DNA of 64,000 nucleotides from Serratia odorifera (GCF_900635445.1 NZ_LR134117.1:2232001-2296000); one strand, 5' to 3'; shown: positions 35,533-44,381, numbered from the stretch's first letter. Numbers and translations: made by a program. The notes: generated from the letters alone by a model not told the origin.

Positions 35533-36711
35533 ATGAAAAGCCAATCAGAACTGCAAAAATTCAAGCTCAGCACCCAGTTATCGATGTTGGGACGAGACCC
35601 CGAGCAACAAAGCGGATTTGTAAACGCGCCGGTATATCGTGGCTCGACGGTGGTTTATAAAAGTTGTGACGACATCAGGCATAAAAGAGCACGTTTTTCC
35701 TATGGTACCTCGGGTACGCCAACCATTGAAAACCTGGAAAATGCCTGGTCTACGCTGTGTGATGCTGCCGGCACGGTGATTTCGCCCTCCGGGCTTGGGG
35801 CATTGGCATTGGCGCTTTTTTCCGTCACCCGCGCCGGCGATCATATTCTGGTGACGGATTCCGTTTATCGTCCTACGCGCAAGTTTTGCAATACCCTGCT
35901 GGTTAAATATGGCGTTTCGGTGACTTACTACGACCCGTTAATCGGCGGGGATATCGAGCGTCTGCTGCAGAACAATACCCGGGCGATCCTGCTGGAGTGC
36001 CCTGGTTCGCAAAGTTTTGAGATTCAAGATATTGGCGCCATCGTCGCGGTAGCAAAAAAATACGCTATCAGCACCATCATTGATAATACCTGGGCGACGC
36101 CAATTTTTTTCAAGGCTCATGCGCATGGCATTGATTTGTCGGTAGAGGCAGGCACCAAATACCTTGGCGGTCATTCCGATCTGCTGATGGGGCTGGTTTC
36201 GGCTACTGCCAGCCACTGGCCGGCACTGCGTGAAACTTACGATGCCATGGCAATGCTGCCCGGCGCGGAGGATTGTTTTCTGGCGCTACGCGGTTTGCGC
36301 ACCCTGCATCTGCGGGTCCAGGAGGCGCAATCCCGTGGCCTCGAAATGGCTCGCTGGTTAAAGCGCCAGCCAGAAGTCAGTAAAGTCCTGCATCCGGCCT
36401 TTGAGGAGTGCCCCGGCCACGAAAACTGGAAGAAATATTTCACCGGCTCCACCGGGCTGTTTTCCATTGTGCTTGATCGACGCTTTGACCAGCAGAACGT
36501 TGAGCAGATGCTGGATAATATGCATGTTTTCGCCATGGGTTTTTCCTGGGGCGGCTTTGAAAGCCTGATCATTCCTTTCGACTGCGCCGAATACCGGACG
36601 GCAACAACCTGGGACCCGCAAGGGATGACCCTGCGTATTCAGATCGGTTTGGAAGATATCGATGATTTGAAAAACGATCTACGCCAAGGGCTGATGCGTT
36701 TGCATCATTGA
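35533..36711 (+). CDS. Cystathionine beta-lyase/MetC-like PLP enzyme
   Basis: This fold-type I, Cys/Met-metabolism PLP enzyme of 392 residues shows family marks: LSMLGRDPEQQSGFVNAPVY at the start, RFSYGTSGTPT near 55, the PLP-lysine region EAGTKYLGGHSDLLMG near 215, and the C-terminal GFSWGGFESL near 335. The sequence looks full-length MetC, catalysing beta-elimination of cystathionine or cysteine to pyruvate, ammonia and a thiol. Its operon partner is a permease, which argues for catabolism rather than methionine synthesis. Confidence 0.9.
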   Translation: MKSQSELQKFKLSTQLSMLGRDPEQQSGFVNAPVYRGSTVVYKSCDDIRHKRARFSYGTSGTPTIENLENAWSTLCDAAGTVISPSGLGALALALFSVTRAGDHILVTDSVYRPTRKFCNTLLVKYGVSVTYYDPLIGGDIERLLQNNTRAILLECPGSQSFEIQDIGAIVAVAKKYAISTIIDNTWATPIFFKAHAHGIDLSVEAGTKYLGGHSDLLMGLVSATASHWPALRETYDAMAMLPGAEDCFLALRGLRTLHLRVQEAQSRGLEMARWLKRQPEVSKVLHPAFEECPGHENWKKYFTGSTGLFSIVLDRRFDQQNVEQMLDNMHVFAMGFSWGGFESLIIPFDCAEYRTATTWDPQGMTLRIQIGLEDIDDLKNDLRQGLMRLHH

Positions 36712-36946
36712 TAATGCTGCTCGCCTCGGGGGGAGGTTCTGCCGAGGCCGGTCGCCGGGGCCAGTCTGTTTGTGGCATCGGCTCTGCCAGTAAGTACCAG
36801 GTGAGCGGCGGATTATTGATTACTGCAAAAGTGGTGTGCCTTGGTCACTAATCCGGCGGCTGCGCTCTGAGCCAACGTTTTTCGTCGGCGTCGTGTCAGC
36901 TGCCATTCAAGCAGCCCTGCGTCACGCATATGGCGGGGGGCTTGCA

Positions 36947-36975
36947 TTAAAAGCCGCTCTGGAGGGGAGCGGCTT
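36947..36975 (-). terminator. Terminator of the Met-rich peptide gene
   Basis: AAGCCGCTC pairs with GAGCGGCTT, and on the minus strand the stem runs into TTTTAATG. It lies 35 bases after the stop of the Met-rich gene. The rest of 36712-37009 shows no gene. Confidence 0.7.
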
Positions 36976-37009
36976 CAGGATAGACACAGTAAGGATAATC
37001 GGCAGCAGC

Positions 37010-37285
37010 TTATTGGCTCATGGCGTCTTTTTTCATTTCATCCTTTTTCATTTCATCTTTTTTCATTTGCTGCTTGTTCATGGCATCTTTGCCCATATGG
37101 TCTTTTTTCATCGCCTCTTTCTTCATGCCGTCCTTGGTCATGCCGTCCTTGGCCATGCCATCATGCGACATCTGGCCCATCTGATCTTTCTTCATCGCAT
37201 CTTTGCCCATGTTATCGGCGGCGTTGGCACTAACTACGCCCAGCGCCAGCGCGCTGCACATCATCACGGCGAATAATTTTTTCAT
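37010..37285 (-). CDS. Met-rich periplasmic MxKDx pentapeptide-repeat protein (MrpX-like)
   Basis: This 91-residue precursor has a signal peptide MKKLFAVMMCSALALGVVSA, then NA|AD. The mature 69 residues are built of about thirteen five-residue units of the form M-x-K-D/E-x with one three-residue break, containing 14 methionines and many lysines. There are no mature cysteines. Such proteins can serve as sacrificial methionine targets of hypochlorite in the periplasm, repaired by a methionine sulfoxide reductase. The adjacent sulfite-oxidase-fold enzyme and two-component genes support that role. Metal binding is an alternative. Confidence 0.8.
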   Translation of the reverse strand: MKKLFAVMMCSALALGVVSANAADNMGKDAMKKDQMGQMSHDGMAKDGMTKDGMKKEAMKKDHMGKDAMNKQQMKKDEMKKDEMKKDAMSQ

Positions 37286-37342
37286 GGTATTTCCTTCTAT
37301 CAGTGAATAAGCACCTTGGTGCGGGGGAGCTTTGCGGCGGCG

Positions 37343-38131
37343 TTAACTGCCGCCAAACCAGTTGTAACCCTGATCTTCCCAGTAGCCGCCCGGGAAGCGG
37401 TTGGTGATTTCAATCACCTGAATATGCTTTGGGTTTTTGTAGCCGAGCTTGGTCGGCATCCGCAGCTTCATTGGGTAACCGTATTTGCGCGGTAGGGTTT
37501 TACCGTCATAGCTGAGCGCCAAAATAGTCTGCGGATGCAGTGCGGTGGCCATGTCGATGCTGGTGTAATAGTCGTCGGCGCAGGTAAAGCTGACATAGCG
37601 AGCGCCAAGGTCGGCGCCAATCGCCTGCAAAAATGCGGCGAACGGTACGCCGCCCCATTTGCCAATGGCGCTCCAGCCTTCGACGCAGATATGACGCGTC
37701 ACCTGGCTGATATGCGCCATGCTGTGCAGCTGCGTCAGCGTCCACGGTTGTCTGTTCTGCACCAGACCGGCCACTTCCAGTCGGTAGTCATTACCGTCGA
37801 TCTCCGGGGCCTCTTGTTCGGCGTAAAACGCGTTGAACGGGAAGGGGCGAGTGATCATCGATTCGGCATAAACCGGTGCCAGATGGTCGGCATTGAACAG
37901 CCAGCCCTGCACCCGATCGTTAAAGCGCGATATCTGGCTCAACGCCTGTTCCACGTTGCTGTTGGCGCTGATATCGCAGCCGGTGAGCATGGCGATGCCG
38001 CCAAGCGTCAGGCCGTTGCGCAGAAAGCGGCGGCGCGATGAACCGGCTAGCCGCTGCGTCAACAGACGCTGCGCCTCTTTGAGCAACGCCTGACCGTCGC
38101 TCGGGCCAAGGGGATTATTTTGCCGTTGCAT
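37343..38131 (-). CDS. Tat-exported molybdopterin oxidoreductase, MsrP/YedY-related
   Basis: This 262-residue sulfite-oxidase-fold enzyme has a twin-arginine leader (SSRRRFLRNGLTLGGIAMLT; a lipobox-like LTGC follows). The molybdenum cysteine lies in RHICVEGWSAIGKWGG, with later DDYYTSIDM and PRKYGYPMKLRMPTKLGYK as in MsrP-like enzymes. It is shorter than E. coli MsrP (334). ATG 38131 follows AAGGAGACG; the 143 codons upstream overlap the cytochrome gene in another frame and are not used. With the b561 subunit it probably reduces oxidised periplasmic methionine, perhaps in the Met-rich protein next door. Confidence 0.85.
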   Translation of the reverse strand: MQRQNNPLGPSDGQALLKEAQRLLTQRLAGSSRRRFLRNGLTLGGIAMLTGCDISANSNVEQALSQISRFNDRVQGWLFNADHLAPVYAESMITRPFPFNAFYAEQEAPEIDGNDYRLEVAGLVQNRQPWTLTQLHSMAHISQVTRHICVEGWSAIGKWGGVPFAAFLQAIGADLGARYVSFTCADDYYTSIDMATALHPQTILALSYDGKTLPRKYGYPMKLRMPTKLGYKNPKHIQVIEITNRFPGGYWEDQGYNWFGGS

Positions 38132-38142
38132 CTCTCGTCTCC

Positions 38143-38754
38143 TTAACGTCCGCGTAGCATGGTCAGCAGCGTGCGTGGCACCAGCGCCACCATCAGCAGA
38201 TGGATGGCGACGAAGCCAACCAGAGCGGCCATGGCGAAGAAATGCAGGTAACGCGCCGTTTCGTAACCGCCCAGCAGTTCGCGCAACAGCGGGAACTGCA
38301 CCGATTTCCACAACACCAGTCCGGACAGCACCGCCATCAGGCTGGCTGCCATCACCAGCAGATAGGCGACCCGCTGCACCATGTTGTAATGGCGAGGGTC
38401 GGCGTGTTGCAGCCTGCCGCGAAGCGCCGCCAGCAGATCGCTGCCCAGTTGTCGCGGGCTGAGCGGCCAGAAACGCCGTTTTAAACGCCCGCTGAACAGG
38501 TTGATCAACAGATAGAACAGCCCATTGATGCCAAACAGCCACATGCCGGCAAAGTGCCATTGCAGTGCGCCGCCGAGCCAGCCGCCAAGCGTCAGCTCGT
38601 TGATAAAACGGAAGTCGAACAGCGGTGACGCGTTATAAATACGCCAGCCGCTGGTCACCATGATCAGCATTGCCAGCGCGTTGCACCAGTGGGTCAGCCG
38701 CAGCCATAGCGGATGAACAACGTCGGTTTTATCCTTGCTCGCGGTGATGTTCAT
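38143..38754 (-). CDS. Cytochrome b561-type membrane subunit
   Basis: This 203-residue di-haem cytochrome b561 family protein has four membrane helices and histidines in HPLWLRLTHWCNALAMLI (TM1), QWHFAGMWLFGINGLFYL (TM2) and ARYLHFFAMAALVGFVAIHL (TM4). ATG 38754 is chosen; AGGTAAC precedes it. It lies 11 bases upstream of the molybdoenzyme gene and would pass quinol electrons to it. It is unrelated to E. coli MsrQ/YedZ (a ferric reductase fold), so the pair is the b561-linked variant. Confidence 0.88.
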   Translation of the reverse strand: MNITASKDKTDVVHPLWLRLTHWCNALAMLIMVTSGWRIYNASPLFDFRFINELTLGGWLGGALQWHFAGMWLFGINGLFYLLINLFSGRLKRRFWPLSPRQLGSDLLAALRGRLQHADPRHYNMVQRVAYLLVMAASLMAVLSGLVLWKSVQFPLLRELLGGYETARYLHFFAMAALVGFVAIHLLMVALVPRTLLTMLRGR

Positions 38755-38901
38755 GTTGTTACCTGGCGGTGGTGATTCGATAAGCACAGTATTCCTGCGA
38801 TCTGTTCCCCAAGACCTCACGCAAAGTTAAATAAAATGTGATAACTCCAAGGCTGCCGGTTGTGTAGACTTTAAACAGGATTGAGCTAGGTGGTAGACAG
38901 G

Positions 38902-39615
38902 ATGGAAAAGGCCAAAAGAATTTTGATCGTCGAAGACGATGGCAATATCGCCGAACTGTTGCAGTTGCATCTGCGTGACGAAGGCTTTGATATCAGCCAC
39001 GCCGGCGATGGCAATCTGGGCATGGCGATGCTGGAGCAGGGCGGTTGGGATGCCTTGATCCTCGATCTGATGCTGCCGGGCATCGACGGCCTGGAGATTT
39101 GCCGCCGGGCACGCAATATGACGCGTTACACGCCGATCATTATCACCAGCGCGCGATCCAGCGAGGTTCACCGGGTGCTCGGTCTGGAACTGGGGGCCGA
39201 TGACTATCTGGCCAAGCCGTTCTCGATGCTCGAGCTGGTGGCGCGGGTCAAGGCGCTGTTTCGCCGTCAGGAGGCAATGAGTCGCAACCTGCGTCTGGAT
39301 GCGGGCATCTTGAGTATTGATGGTTTGGACATCGATCCTATCTCGCGTGAAGTACATCTCAATCAACAGCCATTGGATCTGACGCCGCGCGAGTTCGATC
39401 TGCTGTATTTCTTTGCCCGCCATCCCGGCAAGGTATTTTCCCGACTCAGTCTGTTGAACCAGGTATGGGGCTATCAACATGAGGGCTACGAGCATACGGT
39501 CAATACCCATATCAATCGGCTGCGCATCAAGTTGGAACGCAACCCGGCAGAACCCGAGCGTATCCTCACCGTGTGGGGAATGGGCTATAAATTCGCGGCC
39601 GCGCCGCAAGAGTAA
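38902..39615 (+). CDS. OmpR-type response regulator
   Basis: This 237-residue response regulator has a receiver domain (ILIVEDDGNIAELLQL; phosphorylated D in ALILDLMLPGIDG; lysine in DDYLAKPFS) and a winged-helix output domain (LDLTPREFDLLYFFARHPGK, VWGYQHEGYEHTVNTHINRL). ATG 38902 is preferred, with AGGTGG eight bases before; GTG 38890 is possible. It is divergent from the cytochrome/molybdoenzyme/Met-rich genes and followed by its kinase. It probably induces those genes on envelope oxidant or metal stress. Confidence 0.92.
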   Translation: MEKAKRILIVEDDGNIAELLQLHLRDEGFDISHAGDGNLGMAMLEQGGWDALILDLMLPGIDGLEICRRARNMTRYTPIIITSARSSEVHRVLGLELGADDYLAKPFSMLELVARVKALFRRQEAMSRNLRLDAGILSIDGLDIDPISREVHLNQQPLDLTPREFDLLYFFARHPGKVFSRLSLLNQVWGYQHEGYEHTVNTHINRLRIKLERNPAEPERILTVWGMGYKFAAAPQE

Positions 39616-39618
39616 ACC

Positions 39619-41091
39619 ATGAAAAACCTGACGCTTTTCCAACGCCTGAGCGTGACCTTTACGCTGTTGATGATGATCAGCTGTGCGATCTTCGGCTGGA
39701 TACAGGTTCGCAGCAGCACCCAATACAGTCAGGCAGTGATCCAGCGGCTATCCGTCGATCTGGCACAGCATATTGCCGACAGCAATACGTTGCTGGACAA
39801 GAATGGCCTGAATGCTTCCTCAGTAGAGCAGCTGTTTAGCCAACTGATGGCGGTAAACCCGAGCGTGGAGGTTTATCTGCTGGATAAACAAGGCAATATC
39901 ATTGGTGATGCCGCAGCGCCTGGGCGTATCAAACGCAGCAAGATCGATCTGTCGCCATTGCAGGCGCTTTGGTCCCGCGCCGACATGCCGATTTATGGCG
40001 ATGACCCGCGTAGTCTGGATAAACGCAAGGTATTCAGCGCCGCGCCGTTAAAAATCAATGGGGCCGTTGAAGGGTATCTGTACGTCATTCTGCTGGGTGA
40101 GGATTATGCGGCGCTGACCGGTGATGCCCAGCTCAATTCTGCCGTGCGCATGGCGCTCTGGACCTCGGGGCTGATGGTGCTGTTCTGCCTGCTGGCCGGC
40201 TGGTTTGCCTTCCGCTGGGTGACGCGGCCGATCCGCCAACTGACCCGGCAGATTGGCGTGCTGGACAGCGGCGGCATCAGCGCGGTACAAGCCTATGCCG
40301 CACTGCCGCTGGCGGCGCCCGGCAGAGATGAGGTCAGCCAGTTGCAGTCGGCGTTCAGCCGTATGGCACGGCGCATTACCGAACAGTGGCAGGCATTGTC
40401 ACAGCAGGATCGGCAGCGGCGCGAGTTTATCGCCAATATCTCGCACGATCTGCGTACGCCGCTCACCTCGTTGCACGGTTACCTGGAAACGTTGTCGCTC
40501 AAGTCTGCCGCTCTGACGGAGGCCGAACGCTTGCGCTATCTGGATACTGCGCTGGCGCAGAGCCGCAAGGTCGGACGGTTGGCGCAGGAACTGTTCGAAT
40601 TGGCCAGGCTGGAATATGGCGTGGTGAAACCGCAAAAGGAGCCGTTCTCGCTAGGCGAGCTGGTGCAGGATATTTTCCAGAAGTTCGAACTGGCGGCGGA
40701 GGCGCGCGATCAACGGCTGTTGGCGGACATTCAGCCGGGGATCCCGTTGGTTAACGCCGATCTGGCAATGATCGAGCGGGTGTTGACCAACCTGCTGGAC
40801 AATGCGCTTCGCCATACGCCGAACTCAGGGGAGATTACCGTACGCCTATGGCGGCAGGCGCAGCAGGTGATGGTGCAGGTCAGTGACAGTGGGCCAGGCA
40901 TACCGCAAGAGCTGCGAGCCGATCTGTTCGAGCGACCTTCGGTGCTGTACAGCGCCCGTCGCCATGCCGGTGGACTGGGGTTGATGATCGTGAAACGTAT
41001 CCTGCAACTGCACGACAGCAACATTGTATTGCTGGACGTGCCGCACGGTGGCGCCAGTTTCCGTTTTTCCCTCAGCAGTGAACAGGGGTAA
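39619..41091 (+). CDS. Sensor histidine kinase
   Basis: This is a 490-residue inner-membrane kinase. TM1 lies at about 10-27 and TM2 at about 178-196, enclosing a periplasmic sensor of about 150 residues. A HAMP domain follows (FRWVTRPIRQLTRQIGVLDS), then HisKA with FIANISHDLRTPLTSLHGYL (H276) and an ATPase domain (NLLDNALRHTPNSGE; DSGPGIPQELRADLFERPS; HAGGLGLMIVKRIL). The gene starts three bases after the regulator stop. The signal is unknown; the neighbouring repair genes suggest an oxidant such as hypochlorous acid. Confidence 0.93.
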   Translation: MKNLTLFQRLSVTFTLLMMISCAIFGWIQVRSSTQYSQAVIQRLSVDLAQHIADSNTLLDKNGLNASSVEQLFSQLMAVNPSVEVYLLDKQGNIIGDAAAPGRIKRSKIDLSPLQALWSRADMPIYGDDPRSLDKRKVFSAAPLKINGAVEGYLYVILLGEDYAALTGDAQLNSAVRMALWTSGLMVLFCLLAGWFAFRWVTRPIRQLTRQIGVLDSGGISAVQAYAALPLAAPGRDEVSQLQSAFSRMARRITEQWQALSQQDRQRREFIANISHDLRTPLTSLHGYLETLSLKSAALTEAERLRYLDTALAQSRKVGRLAQELFELARLEYGVVKPQKEPFSLGELVQDIFQKFELAAEARDQRLLADIQPGIPLVNADLAMIERVLTNLLDNALRHTPNSGEITVRLWRQAQQVMVQVSDSGPGIPQELRADLFERPSVLYSARRHAGGLGLMIVKRILQLHDSNIVLLDVPHGGASFRFSLSSEQG

Positions 41092-41123
41092 GCCGCATTG
41101 GCTGGCAGCTTATGGTGTCGGTT

Positions 41124-41154
41124 GCCGATAGCCGCGCTAATGATCGGCTTTTTT
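41124..41154 (+). terminator. Terminator after the two-component operon
   Basis: GCCGAT pairs with ATCGGC around a 13-base loop and is followed by six T, 33 bases after the kinase stop. The following stretch 41155-41479 is AT-rich and probably holds only the promoter of the next gene. Confidence 0.75.
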
Positions 41155-41479
41155 GGTGAGCTCGACGGGAGCGGTGGATGACTCAGATTGGCGCATCCGC
41201 CGTTGCCATCGGCCCAATAAAGGATCAATGACGGTGCAGGTGGCGGGCTTGATTTACGCGACGATATTGCTTTAATAATTATAAAAACAAAACGTTAAAT
41301 TTTTAATATTAAAATAGTCGATGGCGCGGATTGCCGGCGATGGGCAATGGCTTTGCGTCTGGATTATCAATTTCTCTGTTCCCCAGTTGATAAATGAGGA
41401 AATTCTTAAAATACAGCGTGAAAAACAAAATGAATTAAAATTAATTATTCCCAACGGGGGGAGTGAAAAGGATAATAAA

Positions 41480-42016
41480 GTGAAAATAAAACATTTAGTA
41501 TTTATGATGATAGCGGCAGGCGTATCCTTTCCTGCCACGGTGCTGGCCGCGGGGGAGAGCTCGATATCTATCGGTTACGCGCAGAGTAAAATAAAGGATG
41601 TCGACGATCATCCCAAGGGCGTGAATGCGAAATACCGCTACGAGTTTGACGACCTGTGGGGAATAATTGGCTCGTTTACCTATACCAACCTGTCTTATGA
41701 TTATTATGATGGTGGTGATAAGGTCGGTGATTCAGATTTTGATTATTACTCGCTGACCGCCGGGCCAAGTTACCGCTTCAATGACTATGTTTCTGTTTAT
41801 GGTTTGCTGGGATTGGCTCACGGCAAAATAAAATCTTCCGCCTATTCGCGCTATTATGAAGCCGAGGGTGATGAAAGCAAAACCTCGGTGGCTTACGGGG
41901 TCGGTCTGCAGGTTAATCCCTGGCCTAATTGGATTATTGATGCGTCCTACGAATATTCCAAGTTGGATGACGCCAAAATCGGCACCTGGGTTATTGGCGC
42001 AGGCTATCGCTTCTAA
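41480..42016 (+). CDS. Ail/Lom/PagC-family outer-membrane protein
   Basis: This 178-residue eight-stranded outer-membrane barrel has a signal peptide (VKIKHLVFMMIAAGVSFPAT, then VLA|AG) followed by alternating strands (SSISIGYAQSKI; GVNAKYRYEFDD; SLTAGPSYRFNDYVSVYGLLG; SYEYSKLDDAKIGTWVIG) and the classic C-terminal GAGYRF. Ail-type proteins give serum resistance and adhesion. The GTG at 41480 is used because AAGGAT precedes it and the 53 earlier codons are not signal-like. No genetic link to its neighbours is evident. Confidence 0.88.
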   Translation: MKIKHLVFMMIAAGVSFPATVLAAGESSISIGYAQSKIKDVDDHPKGVNAKYRYEFDDLWGIIGSFTYTNLSYDYYDGGDKVGDSDFDYYSLTAGPSYRFNDYVSVYGLLGLAHGKIKSSAYSRYYEAEGDESKTSVAYGVGLQVNPWPNWIIDASYEYSKLDDAKIGTWVIGAGYRF

Positions 42017-42057
42017 TGATTGCGAGGCCAGCCCTGGCTGGCCTTGAGTACCTGCTT

Positions 42058-42438
42058 ATGATGTTAACGTCTCTAAAGAAAATGCTGCTGATTTTCTCCC
42101 TGTCGGTCATGCCTGCCATCGCCGACGCCAAAGGCCCGGACTGTTGGCACTGGCCTGCGTCGATGGCACAGGTAAAGTTGAAAAACGGCCAGATAAAACA
42201 TGCCGATGAGATTGATTCGGACAACCCGCGCCGGGTCAACAAGGTGCTGTTGAGCGAGCAGATGGTTGGTCTGGATCCGTTCTATCATCAAGAAAACTAC
42301 CTGCAAATATACCTGTTCACTTTTTTAGATGCCGCTGGCAAGCCGATTGCTCAGGCGATCACCAAAAGCCACTCTACCTATACCGAATGCTCAATGGATG
42401 AGGTTACGGTCTATGTGGTCTCGGCGGTGCTAGATTAA
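42058..42438 (+). CDS. Small exported protein, unrecognised
   Basis: This is a precursor of about 126 residues with a signal peptide (SLKKMLLIFSLSVMPAIADA|K) and a mature part containing two cysteines (GPDCWHWP; TYTECSMDE) that could form a disulphide. No family was recognised. The start is uncertain: ATG 42058, the next ATG at 42061, and ATG 42082 are all possible, and no strong ribosome site distinguishes them. It follows the Ail-like gene by 41 bases on the same strand and may be cotranscribed. Confidence 0.6.
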   Translation: MMLTSLKKMLLIFSLSVMPAIADAKGPDCWHWPASMAQVKLKNGQIKHADEIDSDNPRRVNKVLLSEQMVGLDPFYHQENYLQIYLFTFLDAAGKPIAQAITKSHSTYTECSMDEVTVYVVSAVLD

Positions 42439-42621
42439 GCGTGATAGCATTAACGCCGTTTGATCGCTTGATCCTGCAGGATAACGGCGATAAGCGGCGT
42501 TTTTCGTTGCCAAGGCTGGTTAAAAGGGCGGCAATTACTATGCTATTAACACCGTTGTGTTATCGGTTCTGGTTACCGGGCGTGATTGATCAAACAGATA
42601 ATCAGGCCACTAGGAGAAGAA

Positions 42622-43413
42622 ATGAAACTGACCCCACGCTCTCCCCTGTTGTTAATCGCCGTTGCCGCCATGACGTTATTGTCATTCACGGTACGTTCGG
42701 CAGACAATCCGAGCTTTGACTGTAAGAAAAAGCTCAATAAGGTGGAGGGGCTGATTTGTTCCAATCCGACGCTGGCGCAACTCGACAAGACGCTTGCCGA
42801 TACTTACCCGCAGACCCTCAACGCTGCCGATCAGGCGTCACGCGCCAAGATACAGGCATCGCAAAAGCAATGGTTGCAAGCGCGCGCCGGTATTTGCATT
42901 GCGCCGCAGAGCTGGCAGGGATTATTTAAACAGCCGATCTCGGATAATCCGCAACGCTGTTTGCAGGATCTCTATAGCTTGCGGATTGATGAATTAAAGC
43001 ATGGCAAGGTGGACGAGTTCCCGGTTTATTGGCAGGCGCAGTCGAAAACGGCGTACTCGATCACCGGTGATATCCTGCTGGCTAACACCAGTATCTTGTT
43101 GGCCGGTGCAAAACCGCTGCACTTGAGCTTTGTAAAACGGCTTGATCAGACCAGGGCGATGGGGGATGGCGACTTTGACAGTGCAGACAATTTGTCGCTT
43201 TATAAAGTGGAAGGGGCAGAGGCGACGCCATTGATATCTGGTAATTATCTTTGTGACGAAAAAACCAAACCCAGCTTTATTGTCACTGCCGCCAGTCAGG
43301 ATGCAAAACAATTGTCGATAGCGGTGTTCAGCGGCGCACAAGCCCCGGAGTGGAAGAAATCCTATCTTGAAAATACCCTGACGCTGTGTGGCACCTACGG
43401 TTATTCGCGCTAA
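42622..43413 (+). CDS. LprI-N-domain secreted protein
   Basis: This 263-residue exported protein has a signal peptide (MKLTPRSPLLLIAVAAMTLL, then SFTVRSA|D). The LprI-type N-terminal domain occupies about residues 33-120: SFDCKKKLNKVEGLICSNPT, LAQLDKTLADTY, and QKQWLQARAGIC, with paired cysteines. Members of this family include lysozyme inhibitors. The C-terminal 130 residues were not recognised. AGGAGAAGAA precedes the ATG. Whether it inhibits lysozyme is unknown. The upstream open frame 42441-42719 is a shadow. Confidence 0.8.
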   Translation: MKLTPRSPLLLIAVAAMTLLSFTVRSADNPSFDCKKKLNKVEGLICSNPTLAQLDKTLADTYPQTLNAADQASRAKIQASQKQWLQARAGICIAPQSWQGLFKQPISDNPQRCLQDLYSLRIDELKHGKVDEFPVYWQAQSKTAYSITGDILLANTSILLAGAKPLHLSFVKRLDQTRAMGDGDFDSADNLSLYKVEGAEATPLISGNYLCDEKTKPSFIVTAASQDAKQLSIAVFSGAQAPEWKKSYLENTLTLCGTYGYSR

Positions 43414-43522
43414 GCGAGGAATATCCTGGTTTCTGTGGTCTATCAGGATGTTTCCACGCACGCTGAGCGGCGCAATCCGTTCGTGGCCGGTCTACATGAC
43501 CGGCCACGACAACCTGCGGTAC

Positions 43523-44266
43523 TTAGACCGCCAGGACGCCGCCATCCACCAATAGCTCCTCACCGGCAATAAAACCGCTGTCGTCCGAGGCCAGGAACAG
43601 TACCACTTTGGCGACCTCGTCTGTCTGACCCAGACGCCCGAACGGTGTCATTTGCTTTAAAGCTTCCTCTGCGCCGCTATTCTGCTGCAGGTATTTTTCC
43701 ATCGACGGCGTGAGGATCATCCCCGGCGAAACCGTGTTCACACGGATGCCGCGGCTTTTAAGGTCGGTGGTCCAGGTGCGGGCAAAAGAGCGGATCGCCG
43801 CCTTGGTCGCGCTGTATATCGACAGGTTGCCAATTCCCTTGCTGCCGGCGACCGAACCGGCCAGGATCACCGTGCCACCGGCCGTCATTAGCGGCAGCGC
43901 CTTTTGTACGGTGAACACCGTGCCCTTGAGGTTGACGTCGAAGAGGCGCTCCAGGTGGGTTTCATCGATCGCCTCAAGCGCCGCGGTTTCGGATATCCCC
44001 GCGTTGGCGAACACCACGTCGATCCTGCCATGATCCTGCTGGATGCGTTGATACAGTCGATCGAGATCTGCGGCAATGGCAACGTCTCCCTGCACGCCGA
44101 CGGCACCATTGCCAATATCCTTAATCGCCTGCTCCAGTGGTTCCTGCCGACGTGCGGTGATGTAGACATGCGCCCCTTCTGCCGCAAAGCGCTTTGCCGT
44201 TTCCAGGCCAATACCGTCGCTACCGCCGGTAATCACCACGACTTTATGGTCAAATCTCTTTGTCAT
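43523..44266 (-). CDS. Short-chain dehydrogenase/reductase
   Basis: This 247-residue classical SDR has TGGSDGIG (12-19), NAGIS near 88, serine in LAGSVAGSKG near 138 and YSATKAA near 150. The C-terminal text (FLASDDSGFIAGEELLVDGG) is typical of the FabG-like clan. GAGGC precedes the ATG. It is divergent from a TetR gene with two inverted-repeat operators between them, so it is probably repressed by that TetR. The substrate is unknown. Confidence 0.88.
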   Translation of the reverse strand: MTKRFDHKVVVITGGSDGIGLETAKRFAAEGAHVYITARRQEPLEQAIKDIGNGAVGVQGDVAIAADLDRLYQRIQQDHGRIDVVFANAGISETAALEAIDETHLERLFDVNLKGTVFTVQKALPLMTAGGTVILAGSVAGSKGIGNLSIYSATKAAIRSFARTWTTDLKSRGIRVNTVSPGMILTPSMEKYLQQNSGAEEALKQMTPFGRLGQTDEVAKVVLFLASDDSGFIAGEELLVDGGVLAV

Positions 44267-44283
44267 TGCCTCGCCCTCAGATT

Positions 44284-44325
44284 AAGTGGATGGTTGCTCC
44301 ACTTATAATATGGAGGTAACCTCCA
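44284..44325 (-). promoter_or_regulatory. Paired TetR operators between SDR and TetR genes
   Basis: AAGTGGA-N7-TCCACTT (44284-44304) and TGGAGGT-A-ACCTCCA (44311-44325) are perfect inverted repeats sharing the arm TGGA/TCCA. They fill the gap between the divergent SDR and TetR genes, so one repressor could control both promoters. Confidence 0.75.
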
Positions 44326-44381
44326 CTTAGCAAGCTGCCAGCCGTTAATTTTCATCTGGCAAGCAACAATGAGGAAAACGC

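Noticed and set aside
37343..38560. Extended start of the molybdoenzyme gene (upstream to 38560)
   Set aside because: The extra 143 residues overlap the cytochrome gene in another frame and are Arg/Ala-rich; the real start at 38131 has AAGGAG and a Tat leader.
42441..42719. 92-codon plus-strand frame before the LprI-like gene
   Set aside because: Overlaps the strong start of the LprI-like gene, has no ribosome site and unlikely composition.
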